From: an uncultured Erysipelotrichaceae bacterium
Lineage (GTDB): Bacteria > Bacillota_I > Bacilli_A > Erysipelotrichales > Erysipelotrichaceae
Length of the DNA stretch: 47,279 bases
NCBI GenBank assembly: GCA_903789495.1
Contig: CAIFEQ010000013.1
Span: 1 to 47,279 of the forward strand
Direction of reading: 5' to 3'
The notes under the pieces are model-generated. The model had not been told where the DNA came from. It worked only from the letters and a program-made list of their open reading frames with translations, and did not search any database. Within the stretch, counting starts at the first letter, position 1; each line of letters begins with the position of its first letter. A program made the position numbers and the translations under genes. Positions 8,158-16,888 of this stretch are shown here, piece by piece.

Positions 8158-10004
8158 GCCTGGCTCACCTCCCCTTCCAGTTCGGACTGCTGAATCTGCA
8201 GTTCATAGCAGGTGCGGTAGATGCCCGGCTGGCGGATCAGCTGAGCATGGGTGCCCTGCTGGACGAGCCGGCCGTTCTGCAGCACGAGAATCTGATCGGC
8301 ATTCATCAGGGTGGAGATGCGGTGGCTGATCAGGATCACCGTATGTCCCTGCATGTGGCGGGAGAGGGAGGCGCGGATCTTCGCGTCGGTCTCGGCATCC
8401 ACGGCAGACAGGGAATCATCAAAAATCATGACCGCCGGTTCCCGGATCAGCATCTGGGCAATGGCGGTACGCTGTTTCTGACCGCCGGACAGGGTGACGC
8501 CCCGTTCGCCGACGTAGGTGTCGTAGCCTTTCTGGAAGTGTTCGACCGTCTCCTCCAGCTGGGCGGCCCGGGCGGCGGTGCGGATCTGGCCGAGCCCGGC
8601 GTCCGGCCGGGCAATGCGGATGTTCTCCGCCAGGGTGCGGGAGAAGAGATAGGGTTCCTGCAGGACCATGCCGATGTTCTGCCGCACCCAGGTGCGCTCG
8701 ATCTGCTGCAGATCCGTATCCCCGATCCAGATATGCCCGTTCTCCGGCGGCAGGTCGTAGAGGCGGTCCAGCAGGGACATCAGGGTACTCTTGCCGGAAC
8801 CGGTGCCGCCCAGGATGCCCACGGTGGAACCGGCCGGGATCGTGAAGGAGACATCCTTCAGGATCTCCGAGGCCCCGTTGTCATAGGTGAAATGAACATG
8901 GTCAAAGCGGATGTCCTGATGGAAGTCGGGCCGCACGGCATTCTCTGCGTCCGCTTCCGGCTGGGCATTCATGATGTAGCGCAGACGGTCCAGGGAGATG
9001 CCGGCCTTGGAGAGGTTGGCAATGACCCGGCCCAGCATGCGCACCGGCCAGGTGAGCATGGCATTGTACTGCACGAAGGCCACATAGTCGCCCACACTCA
9101 TCGTGCCGGCAATGGTATAGCGCACCCCGAACACGCAGACCGTCAGGATCTGGGCATAGGACAGGAAATCGCCGCTGCTCCAGAAGGCGGACAGCAGCTT
9201 CATGAGCCGTACCCAGAGACTGGTATAGTATTCGTTTTGCCTGGCAAAACGCTCACATTCATAGCTTTCCCGGCCGAAGGCACGGACGATGCGCACCCCG
9301 GTCAGGTTTTCCTGGGCGATGGAGGACAGTTTCCCTTCTTCCGTATCGGCCTTGAGGAACTGTTCTCCGATGCGGTGATGGAAGAAGAAGGAATACAGGA
9401 TGATGATCGGCAGGAAGGCGGCCGACACCAGCATGAGCCGGACGTTGATCCGGTACATGAAGACCTGGGTGAAGATGATCAGGATGACTACCCGGACCAG
9501 GGAGGTGAGCTGTTCGGAGACGAACATCTTGATCTGCTCGACATCGCTGGTGCAGCGCTGAATGATATCGCCGGTCTGGTTCTCGTTATGCCAGGCATAG
9601 GGCAGGTGCAGGATGTGGTCATACAGGGTATCCCGCATGCGTTTGACCAGGGTTTCCGCACCCCGGGTGTTGCACACCTGGAAGCCATAGCGGCATAAGG
9701 AAGCCAGCAGGGCGACCGCAATGATCAGGCCGGCCATGATTTCCAGATGCTCCTGCAGATACGCCGTGCCGCCCAGCCGGGTCATGAAGCGCTCGCCGAA
9801 GGCCGACAGGGAACTGCTGCCCTGGCCCAGCAGGGCATCCACACAGTAGCGGATGATGCGGGGATTGATCAGCTGCAGCAGAGACATGAGCAGGGAAAAG
9901 ACCACGGCCAGGGCAAACCAGCGTTTGGCTCCCTGCAGGAAAAAAAGGACCAGACTGCGGTTATCCGGAAAGCGTTCGGTTTTATGAGATTCCGCTTCTG
10001 TCAT
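8154..10004 (-). CDS. ABC exporter subunit (heterodimer, degenerate Walker B)
   Basis: A 616-residue half-transporter with six membrane spans and a C-terminal ATPase domain. Walker A is GGTGSGKST near residue 400, the signature is canonical LSGGQKQR, and Walker B reads VMIFDDSLSAVD, in which aspartate replaces the catalytic glutamate. This marks the degenerate-site subunit of a heterodimeric exporter; its intact signature completes the competent site of the partner at 6340-8157. It is the first gene of the operon. The ATG lies 7 bases after a TACAAT -10 box and has no credible ribosome-binding site, so this mRNA too may be leaderless. The next methionine is too far inside to be the start. Confidence 0.9.
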   Translation of the reverse strand: MTEAESHKTERFPDNRSLVLFFLQGAKRWFALAVVFSLLMSLLQLINPRIIRYCVDALLGQGSSSLSAFGERFMTRLGGTAYLQEHLEIMAGLIIAVALLASLCRYGFQVCNTRGAETLVKRMRDTLYDHILHLPYAWHNENQTGDIIQRCTSDVEQIKMFVSEQLTSLVRVVILIIFTQVFMYRINVRLMLVSAAFLPIIILYSFFFHHRIGEQFLKADTEEGKLSSIAQENLTGVRIVRAFGRESYECERFARQNEYYTSLWVRLMKLLSAFWSSGDFLSYAQILTVCVFGVRYTIAGTMSVGDYVAFVQYNAMLTWPVRMLGRVIANLSKAGISLDRLRYIMNAQPEADAENAVRPDFHQDIRFDHVHFTYDNGASEILKDVSFTIPAGSTVGILGGTGSGKSTLMSLLDRLYDLPPENGHIWIGDTDLQQIERTWVRQNIGMVLQEPYLFSRTLAENIRIARPDAGLGQIRTAARAAQLEETVEHFQKGYDTYVGERGVTLSGGQKQRTAIAQMLIREPAVMIFDDSLSAVDAETDAKIRASLSRHMQGHTVILISHRISTLMNADQILVLQNGRLVQQGTHAQLIRQPGIYRTCYELQIQQSELEGEVSQA

Positions 10005-10011
10005 TACCTAC

Positions 10012-10017
10012 ATTGTA
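10012..10017 (-). promoter_or_regulatory. -10 box of the ABC exporter operon
   Basis: TACAAT on the minus strand ends 7 bases before the ATG of the first ABC gene. No clear -35 box is present at 16-18 bases. The spacing predicts initiation at or next to the start codon. Confidence 0.45.
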
Positions 10018-10124
10018 CATGAAACGCGCCCGGAAGCCCGTCAGACACTTTCCCGGCGGGGCAGAAAGATTTCCCGGGAAAGCCTTTTCCGGACCGCCGG
10101 AAGCACTTGCCGGCAGATTCCTTA

Positions 10125-10133
10125 TGCTAGAAT
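10125..10133 (+). promoter_or_regulatory. Extended -10 promoter of the rapZ operon
   Basis: TGCTAGAAT is an extended -10 element, 23 bases before the rapZ ATG. TTGCCG (10107-10112) could serve as a -35 at a short 15-base spacing. A GAAGAAGGG ribosome-binding site follows. Confidence 0.55.
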
Positions 10134-10156
10134 AGAGACACGGAAGAAGGGATACG

Positions 10157-11026
10157 ATGGAGAGCAAGCGGGTGGTCCTGATCAGCGGCATGTCGGGCGC
10201 GGGCAAGAGCAGTGCCATGCGGATCCTGGAGGATCTGGGCTATTACTGCATCGATAATTTTCCGGTCCGTCTCGTCGCCATGCTCGTGCACAACGTCGAA
10301 GTATCCACCGATCCGCGCTACCGCTATATGGCCTTAAGCACCTCGGCCCAGGACTTCCCGGAATTCCTTGCCCAGCTCAACAAGAGCAGCATCAATCCGG
10401 AAGTGCTGTTCCTGGATGCCTCCGATGCGGTGCTGCTGCACCGGTACAAGAGCACCCGGCGGACCCATCCGCTGCTGGTGTCGAATCTGTGCAGTACGCT
10501 GGAAGAGGCCATTGCCGTCGAGCGGCAGATGTTCCAGCATCAGAATATGGAACGCTTCACGATCATCGATACGACCTTCATCAGTGCCACTGAACTCAAG
10601 CAGCGTCTGGAGACCTGGTATTCTCCCAACCGGGAACCGGGCTTCTCGATCTCCTTTGAATCCTTCGGCTACAAGAACGGGGTACCCATGGACGCGGATC
10701 TGATGATCGATGTGCGGTTCCTTCCCAATCCCTACTGGGTGCCGGAGCTGCGGGCCCTGACCGGGCTGGATGAGCCGGTGATCCGCTGGGTGATGGAGAA
10801 AGAAGAGACGAAGACCTTCCTGCAGAAGCTGCAGGATTTTACCGACTATGCCTTTGAACAGTACGTGGCCGAAGGGAAGAACCATCTGACCGTGGCCATC
10901 GGCTGCACGGGCGGGCAGCACCGCTCGGTCGTGATCACCGACTGGATGTATGAGCATTACCGGCCGATGTACCGGTGCTATCTGTCGCACCGGGATGTGC
11001 CGGGGAAAGAGAACCGGCATGAGTAA
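10157..11026 (+). CDS. rapZ: RNase adapter / nucleotide-binding protein RapZ (YvcJ)
   Basis: A 289-residue P-loop protein. The Walker A motif GMSGAGKSS (residues 11-19) is followed by the family hallmark LEDLGYYCIDNFP, and the C-terminal domain has IGCTGGQHRSV, the conserved segment that binds metabolite or RNA in RapZ. In enterobacteria RapZ guides RNase E to GlmZ small RNA. In Firmicutes the protein (YvcJ) hydrolyses GTP and affects competence and cell-wall precursor supply. It heads the classic rapZ-yvcK-whiA cluster. The last 8 bases overlap the start of yvcK. Confidence 0.95.
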   Translation: MESKRVVLISGMSGAGKSSAMRILEDLGYYCIDNFPVRLVAMLVHNVEVSTDPRYRYMALSTSAQDFPEFLAQLNKSSINPEVLFLDASDAVLLHRYKSTRRTHPLLVSNLCSTLEEAIAVERQMFQHQNMERFTIIDTTFISATELKQRLETWYSPNREPGFSISFESFGYKNGVPMDADLMIDVRFLPNPYWVPELRALTGLDEPVIRWVMEKEETKTFLQKLQDFTDYAFEQYVAEGKNHLTVAIGCTGGQHRSVVITDWMYEHYRPMYRCYLSHRDVPGKENRHE

Positions 11027-11969
11027 GAATGTTGTGGTCATCGGCGGCGGGCATGGCCAGTCGGCTATCTGCCGGGGCATCAAGCAGATTCCGGATCTGG
11101 AGATTTCCGCCATCGTGACCGTCGCGGATGACGGGGGCAGCACCGGCCGCCTGCGCCGGCAGTTTCATATCCCCGCCATGGGCGATATCCGGGAAGTCAT
11201 GATCGCCCTGGCCAAGAGTGAGACCCTGATGACGACCCTGATGAACTACCGCTTTGAGGAACCCTCCGGCCAGGAGGTGGACATCCAGGGCCATAACCTG
11301 GGCAATCTGATCCTGACGGCGCTGACCCAGCAGACGGGCAGCTTCATGGAGGCGGTGCAGGAAGTCAGTCAGGTCCTCAATGTCAGGGGAACCATCATTC
11401 CCGCCACCACCCAGGTCATTTCGCTGTATGCCCTGATGGAAGACGGGACGGTGGTGAAGGGCGAGGCCAACATCCCCAGCCGCAATCACCATATCCTGAA
11501 GGTCTTCTATGAAGAAGATGTCCATGCCACGATCACCGCGGTCAAGGCTATCCAGGATGCCGACCTGATCATCTACGGGGTCGGTTCGCTGTATACCTCG
11601 ATCCTGCCCAACATCATCATTCCGGAGATCCAGCAGGCCCTGTCGGTCTGCCGGGGCCGGCGGGTGTATTTCTGCAATGCGATGACCCAGCCCGGGGAGA
11701 CGGACGGCTACTGTCTGGAAGACCATGTCCAGGCCCTGCGCCAGCATGGCACGCCGGTGGATGCGGTGGTCTACAGCTGTGATGAGATTCCCCCGGAGAT
11801 CCTGGCCCGCTATACGGCCGAAGGATCCAGCCGGGTGCTGATCCGGGACAGCGAACATGACTATGAGATCATACAGAGAGAGATGCTGTCGTTTGAACAC
11901 CAGCTGATCCGCCATGATCCGGACCGGATCCGGGAAGCGGTGGAAGCCCTGCTGGAGGAGCCGGCATGA
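11019..11969 (+). CDS. yvcK: Gluconeogenesis factor YvcK (GlmR)
   Basis: A 316-residue CofD-like protein. The N-terminus VVVIGGGHGQSAICRG is the glycine-rich phosphate-binding loop, and VADDGGSTGRLR is the signature of the YvcK/CofD family. YvcK binds UDP-GlcNAc and directs carbon to peptidoglycan precursors by stimulating GlmS when cells grow on gluconeogenic sources. I placed the start at ATG 11019, which lies inside the end of rapZ and gives the expected N-terminus; a longer reading back to 10950 would add residues not found in the family. The stop overlaps whiA by 4 bases. Confidence 0.94.
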   Translation: MSKNVVVIGGGHGQSAICRGIKQIPDLEISAIVTVADDGGSTGRLRRQFHIPAMGDIREVMIALAKSETLMTTLMNYRFEEPSGQEVDIQGHNLGNLILTALTQQTGSFMEAVQEVSQVLNVRGTIIPATTQVISLYALMEDGTVVKGEANIPSRNHHILKVFYEEDVHATITAVKAIQDADLIIYGVGSLYTSILPNIIIPEIQQALSVCRGRRVYFCNAMTQPGETDGYCLEDHVQALRQHGTPVDAVVYSCDEIPPEILARYTAEGSSRVLIRDSEHDYEIIQREMLSFEHQLIRHDPDRIREAVEALLEEPA

Positions 11970-12898
11970 GCTTTACCGGTGAAGTCCGTCAGGAGGTCTG
12001 CCGCAATGTGCCGGAAGGGGACGAGGCGCGGGCGGAACTGTCCGCCCTGATTCAGCTGACCGCCTCGCTGTCGATCTCCGCCGGCGGGATGACGATCGTC
12101 TCCCAGACCGGCAGTGCAGCGGTGAGCCGCTGCATTTTCCGCCTGCTGAAGCAGCGCTATACGGTGCAGGTGGACATGGGGGTCAAGAAGCGCATGAACC
12201 TGCGCAAGAACCGGGTGTATCTGCTGCGCATCCATGGCGACACGGTGGGGATCCTGCAGGATCTTGGCATCTATTCCGCCCGGGGCCTGCGGCAGAAACC
12301 CCTGCAGAAGATCGTCCAGAAGGATACCTGTGCCCGGGCCTACCTGGCCGGGGCCTTCCTGGCACAGGGTTCGGTGAACTCTCCGAAGACCACGAACTAC
12401 CACCTGGAGATCCAGGCCGGTACGGCGGTGTATGCCGACTTCCTGATCGGTCTGATGGACCGCTTTGCCCTGCATGCCAGGAAGATCCAGCGCCGGGGCA
12501 GGTGGGTGGTCTACCTCAAGCAGGCCGAGAAGATCGCGGATTTCCTGCGGATCATGGAGGCGGATGAGAACCTGCTGGCCTTTGAGGACACCCGCATCTC
12601 GCGGGATCTGACCAACAGCGTGCAGCGGCTGAACAACGTGGATGTGGCCAATGAGATCAAGTCCATGAAGGCCTCCCAGGCTCAGCTGGCGGACATCCAG
12701 GTTCTGCAGGAACACGGGCTGGTACAGGATCTGGACGAGAAACTGCAGACTGTGATAGCCTTACGGCAGGAGTTCCCGGAGGCAACCCTGAACGAACTGG
12801 CGGACAAGATCTGCCAGCGTACCGGCACTCCGGTCTCCAAATCAGGTCTCAAACATCGTTTTGACAGAATTCACGCCATGGCAGAAAGGCTGCGGTGA
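11966..12898 (+). CDS. whiA: DNA-binding protein WhiA
   Basis: A 310-residue protein combining an N-terminal degenerate LAGLIDADG homing-endonuclease fold (about residues 1-200, with AYLAGAFLAQGSVNSP in the centre) and a C-terminal helix-turn-helix (about 215-305, PEATLNELADKICQ...VSKSGLKHRFDRI). WhiA controls sporulation genes in actinomycetes and influences division and chromosome segregation in Bacillus. It starts with an ATGA overlap on yvcK and its own stop overlaps the next gene. Length and both domains are complete. Confidence 0.94.
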   Translation: MSFTGEVRQEVCRNVPEGDEARAELSALIQLTASLSISAGGMTIVSQTGSAAVSRCIFRLLKQRYTVQVDMGVKKRMNLRKNRVYLLRIHGDTVGILQDLGIYSARGLRQKPLQKIVQKDTCARAYLAGAFLAQGSVNSPKTTNYHLEIQAGTAVYADFLIGLMDRFALHARKIQRRGRWVVYLKQAEKIADFLRIMEADENLLAFEDTRISRDLTNSVQRLNNVDVANEIKSMKASQAQLADIQVLQEHGLVQDLDEKLQTVIALRQEFPEATLNELADKICQRTGTPVSKSGLKHRFDRIHAMAERLR

Positions 12899-13197
12899 AA
12901 ATGGATAAGGAAAAGATAAGGATCATCGTGCGCTGGGCAATCATCGTCTTCGGAATCTGGGCTGTGTTCCGCTATCTCTGGTGGCTGGTGCTCCTGCTGG
13001 TGGTGATCTTTCTCTTCCGCAGCTGGAAGACCCGCCAGACCGTGTCCCAGACAACCAGAGATACGCTGGACTGGCTGAAGAGGCGCCGGGACGTACCGAT
13101 CGGCGAACAGGTACGCCGGAAAAAGGAAGAAGAAGCCGAAGTGATTGATGCGGACTTTAAGGTGCATCAGAACGAGGGGAAAAAACAGACGTTATGA
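12895..13197 (+). CDS. Small membrane protein of the whiA operon
   Basis: A 100-residue protein of unknown function. Two adjacent hydrophobic stretches, residues 9-22 and 26-42, form one or two membrane spans; the rest is a charged, lysine/glutamate-rich cytoplasmic tail (KRRRDVPIGEQVRRKKEEEAE). The start is taken as GTG 12895 (GTGA overlap with whiA); ATG at 12901 is an alternative two codons in. An AGAAAGG sequence fits either. It overlaps the next gene by 4 bases, so it belongs to the same operon. Confidence 0.7.
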   Translation: MKMDKEKIRIIVRWAIIVFGIWAVFRYLWWLVLLLVVIFLFRSWKTRQTVSQTTRDTLDWLKRRRDVPIGEQVRRKKEEEAEVIDADFKVHQNEGKKQTL

Positions 13198-14105
13198 CAG
13201 AACTGCCTTCACATGACTTCATGCCGGTCCGGGAAGAGGACTGGCCCCTGATCTGCAGCTATCTGCAGCGATGTAACTACGAGGAAAGCAACCATAATGT
13301 GCTCGACATGCTCATGTGGCTGGACTGGTATCCGCTGTTCTATGTCGGCACGGAAGATTACCTGCTGCTCATGGTGGTCCATGAGGGGCAGTTCTTCATG
13401 TATATGCCGCTGTGTGACGAGGCCCACTTTGCCGAGGCCATCCACCGCGGCCGCAGCATCTTCGAACACTATGGCTATCCCTTCCGCATGTGCTTCTATA
13501 CCAGGGACATTGCGGAAAAGGTCAGGAAACTGCTGCCGGAAGTGACCATGACGTCCTCCCGGGATGACCAGGACTATGTCTACGAGACGCAGAAGATGAT
13601 CACCCTGTCGGGCAAGCATCTGCAGAAGAAACGCAACCATCTCAATGCCTTCTGCCGGGAGTACGAAGGCCGCTGGAACTATGAGACCATGACGGAGGAA
13701 AATCTGCCGGAGGTCAGGGCCTATTTCCGCACCTGGGTCAAGCCGGAGAGCGAACAGGATGAGAAGCTGCGGCAGGAACGCATCGGCGTGGAGCGGGTGC
13801 TGGACATGTTCGGGCAGGTACCCTACAAGGGCGGCCTGATCCGCATCGACGGACAGGTCAAGGCCTTTGCGATCGGCACCCGGGAAAGCGACCGGATGTG
13901 CCAGGAGAACATCGAAAAGGCGGATGAGAACATCCGCGGTCTGTACCAGGTCATCATGTCGCAGTTCCTTCAGCATGAAATGAGTGAATATCAGTACGTC
14001 AACCGGGAGGATGACTTCGGCGAGGAGAATCTGCGCCATGCCAAGGAATCCCTGCACCCGGCCTTCATGATTGAGAAGTTCATGATCACAGAGGAGAAGA
14101 AATGA
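13194..14105 (+). CDS. DUF2156 (phosphatidylglycerol lysyltransferase C-terminal-like) protein
   Basis: A 303-residue soluble protein that resembles the C-terminal catalytic domain of lysyl-phosphatidylglycerol synthases, a double GNAT fold also found in stand-alone DUF2156 proteins. The segment LSGKHLQKKRNHLNAF near residue 140 is typical of the family. No membrane domain is present, so it is unlikely to be a complete MprF. Function of the stand-alone form is not established; transfer of an aminoacyl or acyl group is plausible. It overlaps its neighbours by 4 bases on each side, next to another GNAT gene. Confidence 0.75.
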   Translation: MTELPSHDFMPVREEDWPLICSYLQRCNYEESNHNVLDMLMWLDWYPLFYVGTEDYLLLMVVHEGQFFMYMPLCDEAHFAEAIHRGRSIFEHYGYPFRMCFYTRDIAEKVRKLLPEVTMTSSRDDQDYVYETQKMITLSGKHLQKKRNHLNAFCREYEGRWNYETMTEENLPEVRAYFRTWVKPESEQDEKLRQERIGVERVLDMFGQVPYKGGLIRIDGQVKAFAIGTRESDRMCQENIEKADENIRGLYQVIMSQFLQHEMSEYQYVNREDDFGEENLRHAKESLHPAFMIEKFMITEEKK

Positions 14106-15016
14106 TCGTTCATGGGGACAGTTCGCTGACCTATGGCATCCAGAACTGCTGGAACCGCTGCTTTACACAGGAAGATCCGCGCTATACGGAATTCTTTTTC
14201 CGGAATCTCTTCCAGCCGGACTGGGGCTATGCGGTGGTGGAGAATGATCAGGTCGTTTCGACCCTGTGCCGGATTCCCCATGACTTCGTCTTCAACGGCC
14301 GGATCCTGAAGACCTCGATGATCGTCGGGGTGGCGACCCTGCCGGAAGCCCGGAAACAGGGGTACATGCACCAGCTCATGAACACGGTGCTGGATGCCTG
14401 CGAGCATGCGGAACTGATCACCCTGATCCAGGCCTATGATCTGCAGCTGTACCTGCCCTTCGGCTTCCAGGTCCTGTATGAGCGTTCCTTCTACACCCTG
14501 GACCGGGATGATGTGCAGCGGACCAACAACGTCGGGTGTGTCTACGATCCGCCCGCCCTGGATCTGCTCAAGTGCTACAGTGCCTATATCTCCCGCTTCA
14601 ACGGCTTCTATGCCCGGGATCTGGACTACTTCGTGTCGTATAAGAAAGAGATCGCGGCCGAAGGGGGCAAGGTGATCGGCTACTACGGTCAGGATCATCA
14701 GATCCAGGCCTACTGCACGATGCTGCTGGACCGGCAGAAGGCGGATGTGGAAGAGATCATCTACCTGGATTCCCTGTCCCTGATCAAGATGATCAATGCG
14801 GCGCTGCAGGAGCGCAATACCATCACCATCAACGTCTCCAAGGCGGAGAACCTGTCGCTGCTGTTTCCCCGGGCCCCCCGAGAGGACAGAGGATCCACCC
14901 TGGTGCGGCTGAACAATCCGGAACTCTACAGCCGGCTGTTCAATACAAAGGTGGAAACAGTGCAGGAGGCCTTTGCCCTGAGCGAAAAACCGCTGAATCT
15001 CAGCGAACATTTCTGA
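14102..15016 (+). CDS. GNAT family N-acetyltransferase (Eis-like)
   Basis: A 304-residue protein with an N-terminal GNAT domain. The acetyl-CoA pyrophosphate-binding region reads VATLPEARKQGYMHQLM near residues 78-95, the variant of the R/QxxGxG/A loop. After YLPFGFQVLYE, the usual end of the first GNAT domain, a second, divergent domain continues to the C-terminus. This layout matches Eis-type proteins, some of which acetylate amines or aminoglycosides; the substrate cannot be told. It is the last gene of the rapZ operon and is followed by a strong terminator. Confidence 0.8.
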   Translation: MIVHGDSSLTYGIQNCWNRCFTQEDPRYTEFFFRNLFQPDWGYAVVENDQVVSTLCRIPHDFVFNGRILKTSMIVGVATLPEARKQGYMHQLMNTVLDACEHAELITLIQAYDLQLYLPFGFQVLYERSFYTLDRDDVQRTNNVGCVYDPPALDLLKCYSAYISRFNGFYARDLDYFVSYKKEIAAEGGKVIGYYGQDHQIQAYCTMLLDRQKADVEEIIYLDSLSLIKMINAALQERNTITINVSKAENLSLLFPRAPREDRGSTLVRLNNPELYSRLFNTKVETVQEAFALSEKPLNLSEHF

Positions 15017-15023
15017 ACAGCGG

Positions 15024-15057
15024 GCGGCATGTCTGATGCAGAGATGCCGCTTTTTTT
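15024..15057 (+). terminator. Terminator of the rapZ-whiA operon
   Basis: GCGGCAT and ATGCCGC arms around a 13-base loop, followed by seven T residues, 8 bases after the GNAT stop codon. Confidence 0.85.
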
Positions 15058-15146
15058 CGCTCCGGAAAACATGCACCCATGTCATGTTCAGAACAAAAAA
15101 GCAGGCTTTCCGTTCCTTCTGACCGAGCGGATCATGCTTCGTCTCT

Positions 15147-15164
15147 CTGCCGCTCAGGCGGCAG
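15147..15164. other. Hairpin between convergent genes
   Basis: A perfect 7-bp stem CTGCCGC-TCAG-GCGGCAG lies 34 bases after the lemA stop (minus strand). It has no T-tract directly after it, so I do not call it a terminator. The rest of 15058-15197 shows nothing clear. Confidence 0.4.
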
Positions 15165-15197
15165 TCTGAAACCCTGCCTGACTGCCTTTTCCGGTAC

Positions 15198-15764
15198 TTA
15201 CTTTTCGTTGATCTCGTAGTCGAAGCCGGAGATATCCTTCTTCTTTTCGAGGTTTTCTTCCTGCAGGAATTCCACTTTCTGCAGGTTTTTGGCCGATGCG
15301 ACAAGAGATGCCGGGAAGGAGACAATCATCTGGTTGAGCTGCGAGATGTTGCTGTTGACAATCCGCTTGGCTGCGGCCAGCTGGTCGTTTTCCCGGCCGA
15401 TCTGCCGCTGCAGCTCGAGGAAGTGCTGTGAGGACAGCATTTCCGGATAGGCTTCGCCGACCAGGCTGATCTCCCGCAGGGCCTGATCCTGGTTGGCAAT
15501 GACTGCATTTGCCTGCTTTGTCGTATTGCCCATGCGCACCTGGACCAGTTCGGTCATCAGGGTTGTTTCATGGCGGGCATAGGACTTGGCGGCCTTCAGC
15601 ATCTCCGAGATCGTGTCATACCGCTTGGCAAGGGCGATATCCACGTCTTTTTCTGACTCTTCAATTGAGATCCTGAAGCGGTTCATGCGGTTGCTGGTGG
15701 CAATCCACCAGCCGCCGATCACAACGATGACAATCAGAACCTCATACCTCAAACCCCAGTTCAT
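15198..15764 (-). CDS. lemA: LemA family protein
   Basis: A 188-residue protein with one N-terminal membrane span (residues 8-22, VLIVIVVIGGWWIA) and a long helical remainder starting with the LemA hallmark NRMNRFRISIEESEKDVDIALAKRYD around residues 26-51, usually exposed outside or in the periplasm-like space. The family's biochemical role is not established. It lies 18 bases downstream of a DUF3137 gene; this pair is common in Firmicutes and suggests a joint membrane-associated function. Confidence 0.88.
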   Translation of the reverse strand: MNWGLRYEVLIVIVVIGGWWIATSNRMNRFRISIEESEKDVDIALAKRYDTISEMLKAAKSYARHETTLMTELVQVRMGNTTKQANAVIANQDQALREISLVGEAYPEMLSSQHFLELQRQIGRENDQLAAAKRIVNSNISQLNQMIVSFPASLVASAKNLQKVEFLQEENLEKKKDISGFDYEINEK

Positions 15765-15782
15765 GCTTTTCCTTATCCTCCC

Positions 15783-16763
15783 TCAGTTCTTGACGATCTG
15801 CTCAGCAACGGCACTGAGGACGCACATCGGCTCCTCCAGGGTGCTGCGCAGGGTTTCATAGAAGTTTTCTTCCAGATATTCATGGCTGGATCGGATGATC
15901 CGGCCGCAGCGGACCTGAGCCTGGCTGAACAGGCTGTGCAGATCTTCTCTGAGATCAAAGGCAATCAGGATGTCATCCGCATCTGCAAGCATGTTGACGG
16001 GATGCTCATACACCCAGTTATCCAGCTGGATGATGGCGGCCGGACCCAGAACGGCCCGGGCACCTATGTTGCCGGGATTGCAGTACGCATTGTAGTTCTG
16101 GTTGAAGACAATATCTTCGGTCTCAAACTGCTGCAGGCCTTTCAGCTTCCGGCTGGCAGGGAATTCCATGCAGAGCATCTTATCGGTGCGGACTACCTGC
16201 AGAATGTCACCGCTGTCCATGCCGGTCGGGATATGCAGGTGAAGGACAAGGCCGTTGAACTTGGTCTCCCGTTTCACGTTGTTCTTGTTATCGCGGTGCT
16301 CATCATAGGCATACAGCTGATAGATATGCGTATCGAATTCATCATGCAGGGCACAGCTGTCATTGAGAGAGCGGTACTCGTTTTCCGGCAGGACCAGGTC
16401 GATCAGGTCCGTTCTGACCTCGTCGATGTCGTCATTCAGACGTGCCCCCGGAAAGACGGCATTGAGTACGTTGTTCCAGACCTCCAGGCGGCAGGTTTCC
16501 TCTTTCCTTTTCTCGTTCTCGATCTGTTTCCGGTGGGCAGGGAAACAGACCGCCAGAACCAGCAGAACCAGTACCGGGGCGAACAGAAAGAGAATGATGC
16601 CGACAACGAAAAAAATGATGCCGGAGAGGGAAAACAGGTTCGTCTTCAGGGGAACATGCCGCCCGGCCTCACCGTTTTCAATCCTGGTTCTGGCCGAGTC
16701 GTCTGTCAGTTCTTCCAATACTTTTATCATGGTTCCACTATAGGAATAGCCTGTCAGATCCAT
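15783..16763 (-). CDS. DUF3137 domain membrane protein
   Basis: A protein of up to 326 residues with two adjacent membrane spans at about residues 45-75 (IIFFVVGIILFLFAPVLVLL) and a soluble C-terminal domain of the DUF3137 type, usually found next to LemA. Function is unknown. The start is uncertain: the ATG at 16763 has no ribosome-binding site, whereas the in-frame ATG at 16730 (MIKVLEELTD) follows a TATAGT sequence and would give 315 residues. It is cotranscribed with lemA. Confidence 0.72.
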   Translation of the reverse strand: MDLTGYSYSGTMIKVLEELTDDSARTRIENGEAGRHVPLKTNLFSLSGIIFFVVGIILFLFAPVLVLLVLAVCFPAHRKQIENEKRKEETCRLEVWNNVLNAVFPGARLNDDIDEVRTDLIDLVLPENEYRSLNDSCALHDEFDTHIYQLYAYDEHRDNKNNVKRETKFNGLVLHLHIPTGMDSGDILQVVRTDKMLCMEFPASRKLKGLQQFETEDIVFNQNYNAYCNPGNIGARAVLGPAAIIQLDNWVYEHPVNMLADADDILIAFDLREDLHSLFSQAQVRCGRIIRSSHEYLEENFYETLRSTLEEPMCVLSAVAEQIVKN

Positions 16764-16825
16764 TGCAAAGTCAGATCAGATCCATGTTAAAGCGAGGCTG
16801 TACCGGCTGACTGACTGCGGATGGA

Positions 16826-16860
16826 TCAGAAAAGCGGCATCTCCGGTCCGGAAATGCCGC
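16826..16860 (-). terminator. Terminator of the nrdAB operon
   Basis: On the minus strand GCGGCAT and ATGCCGC arms, extended inside by TCC/GGA pairs, are followed by TTTTCT. It lies 28 bases after the nrdB stop codon. Confidence 0.75.
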
Positions 16861-16888
16861 ATTATGACAATCTTTGCTTTTCTGCAGT

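Noticed and set aside
6412-9698. Long open frames on the plus strand opposite the two ABC genes (up to 593 codons), and similar ones opposite nrdA, cysS, the permeases and nusG
   Set aside because: They are antisense to strongly supported genes, have low-complexity His/Gln/Asp/Gly-rich translations and no ribosome-binding sites; they arise from GC-biased codon use.
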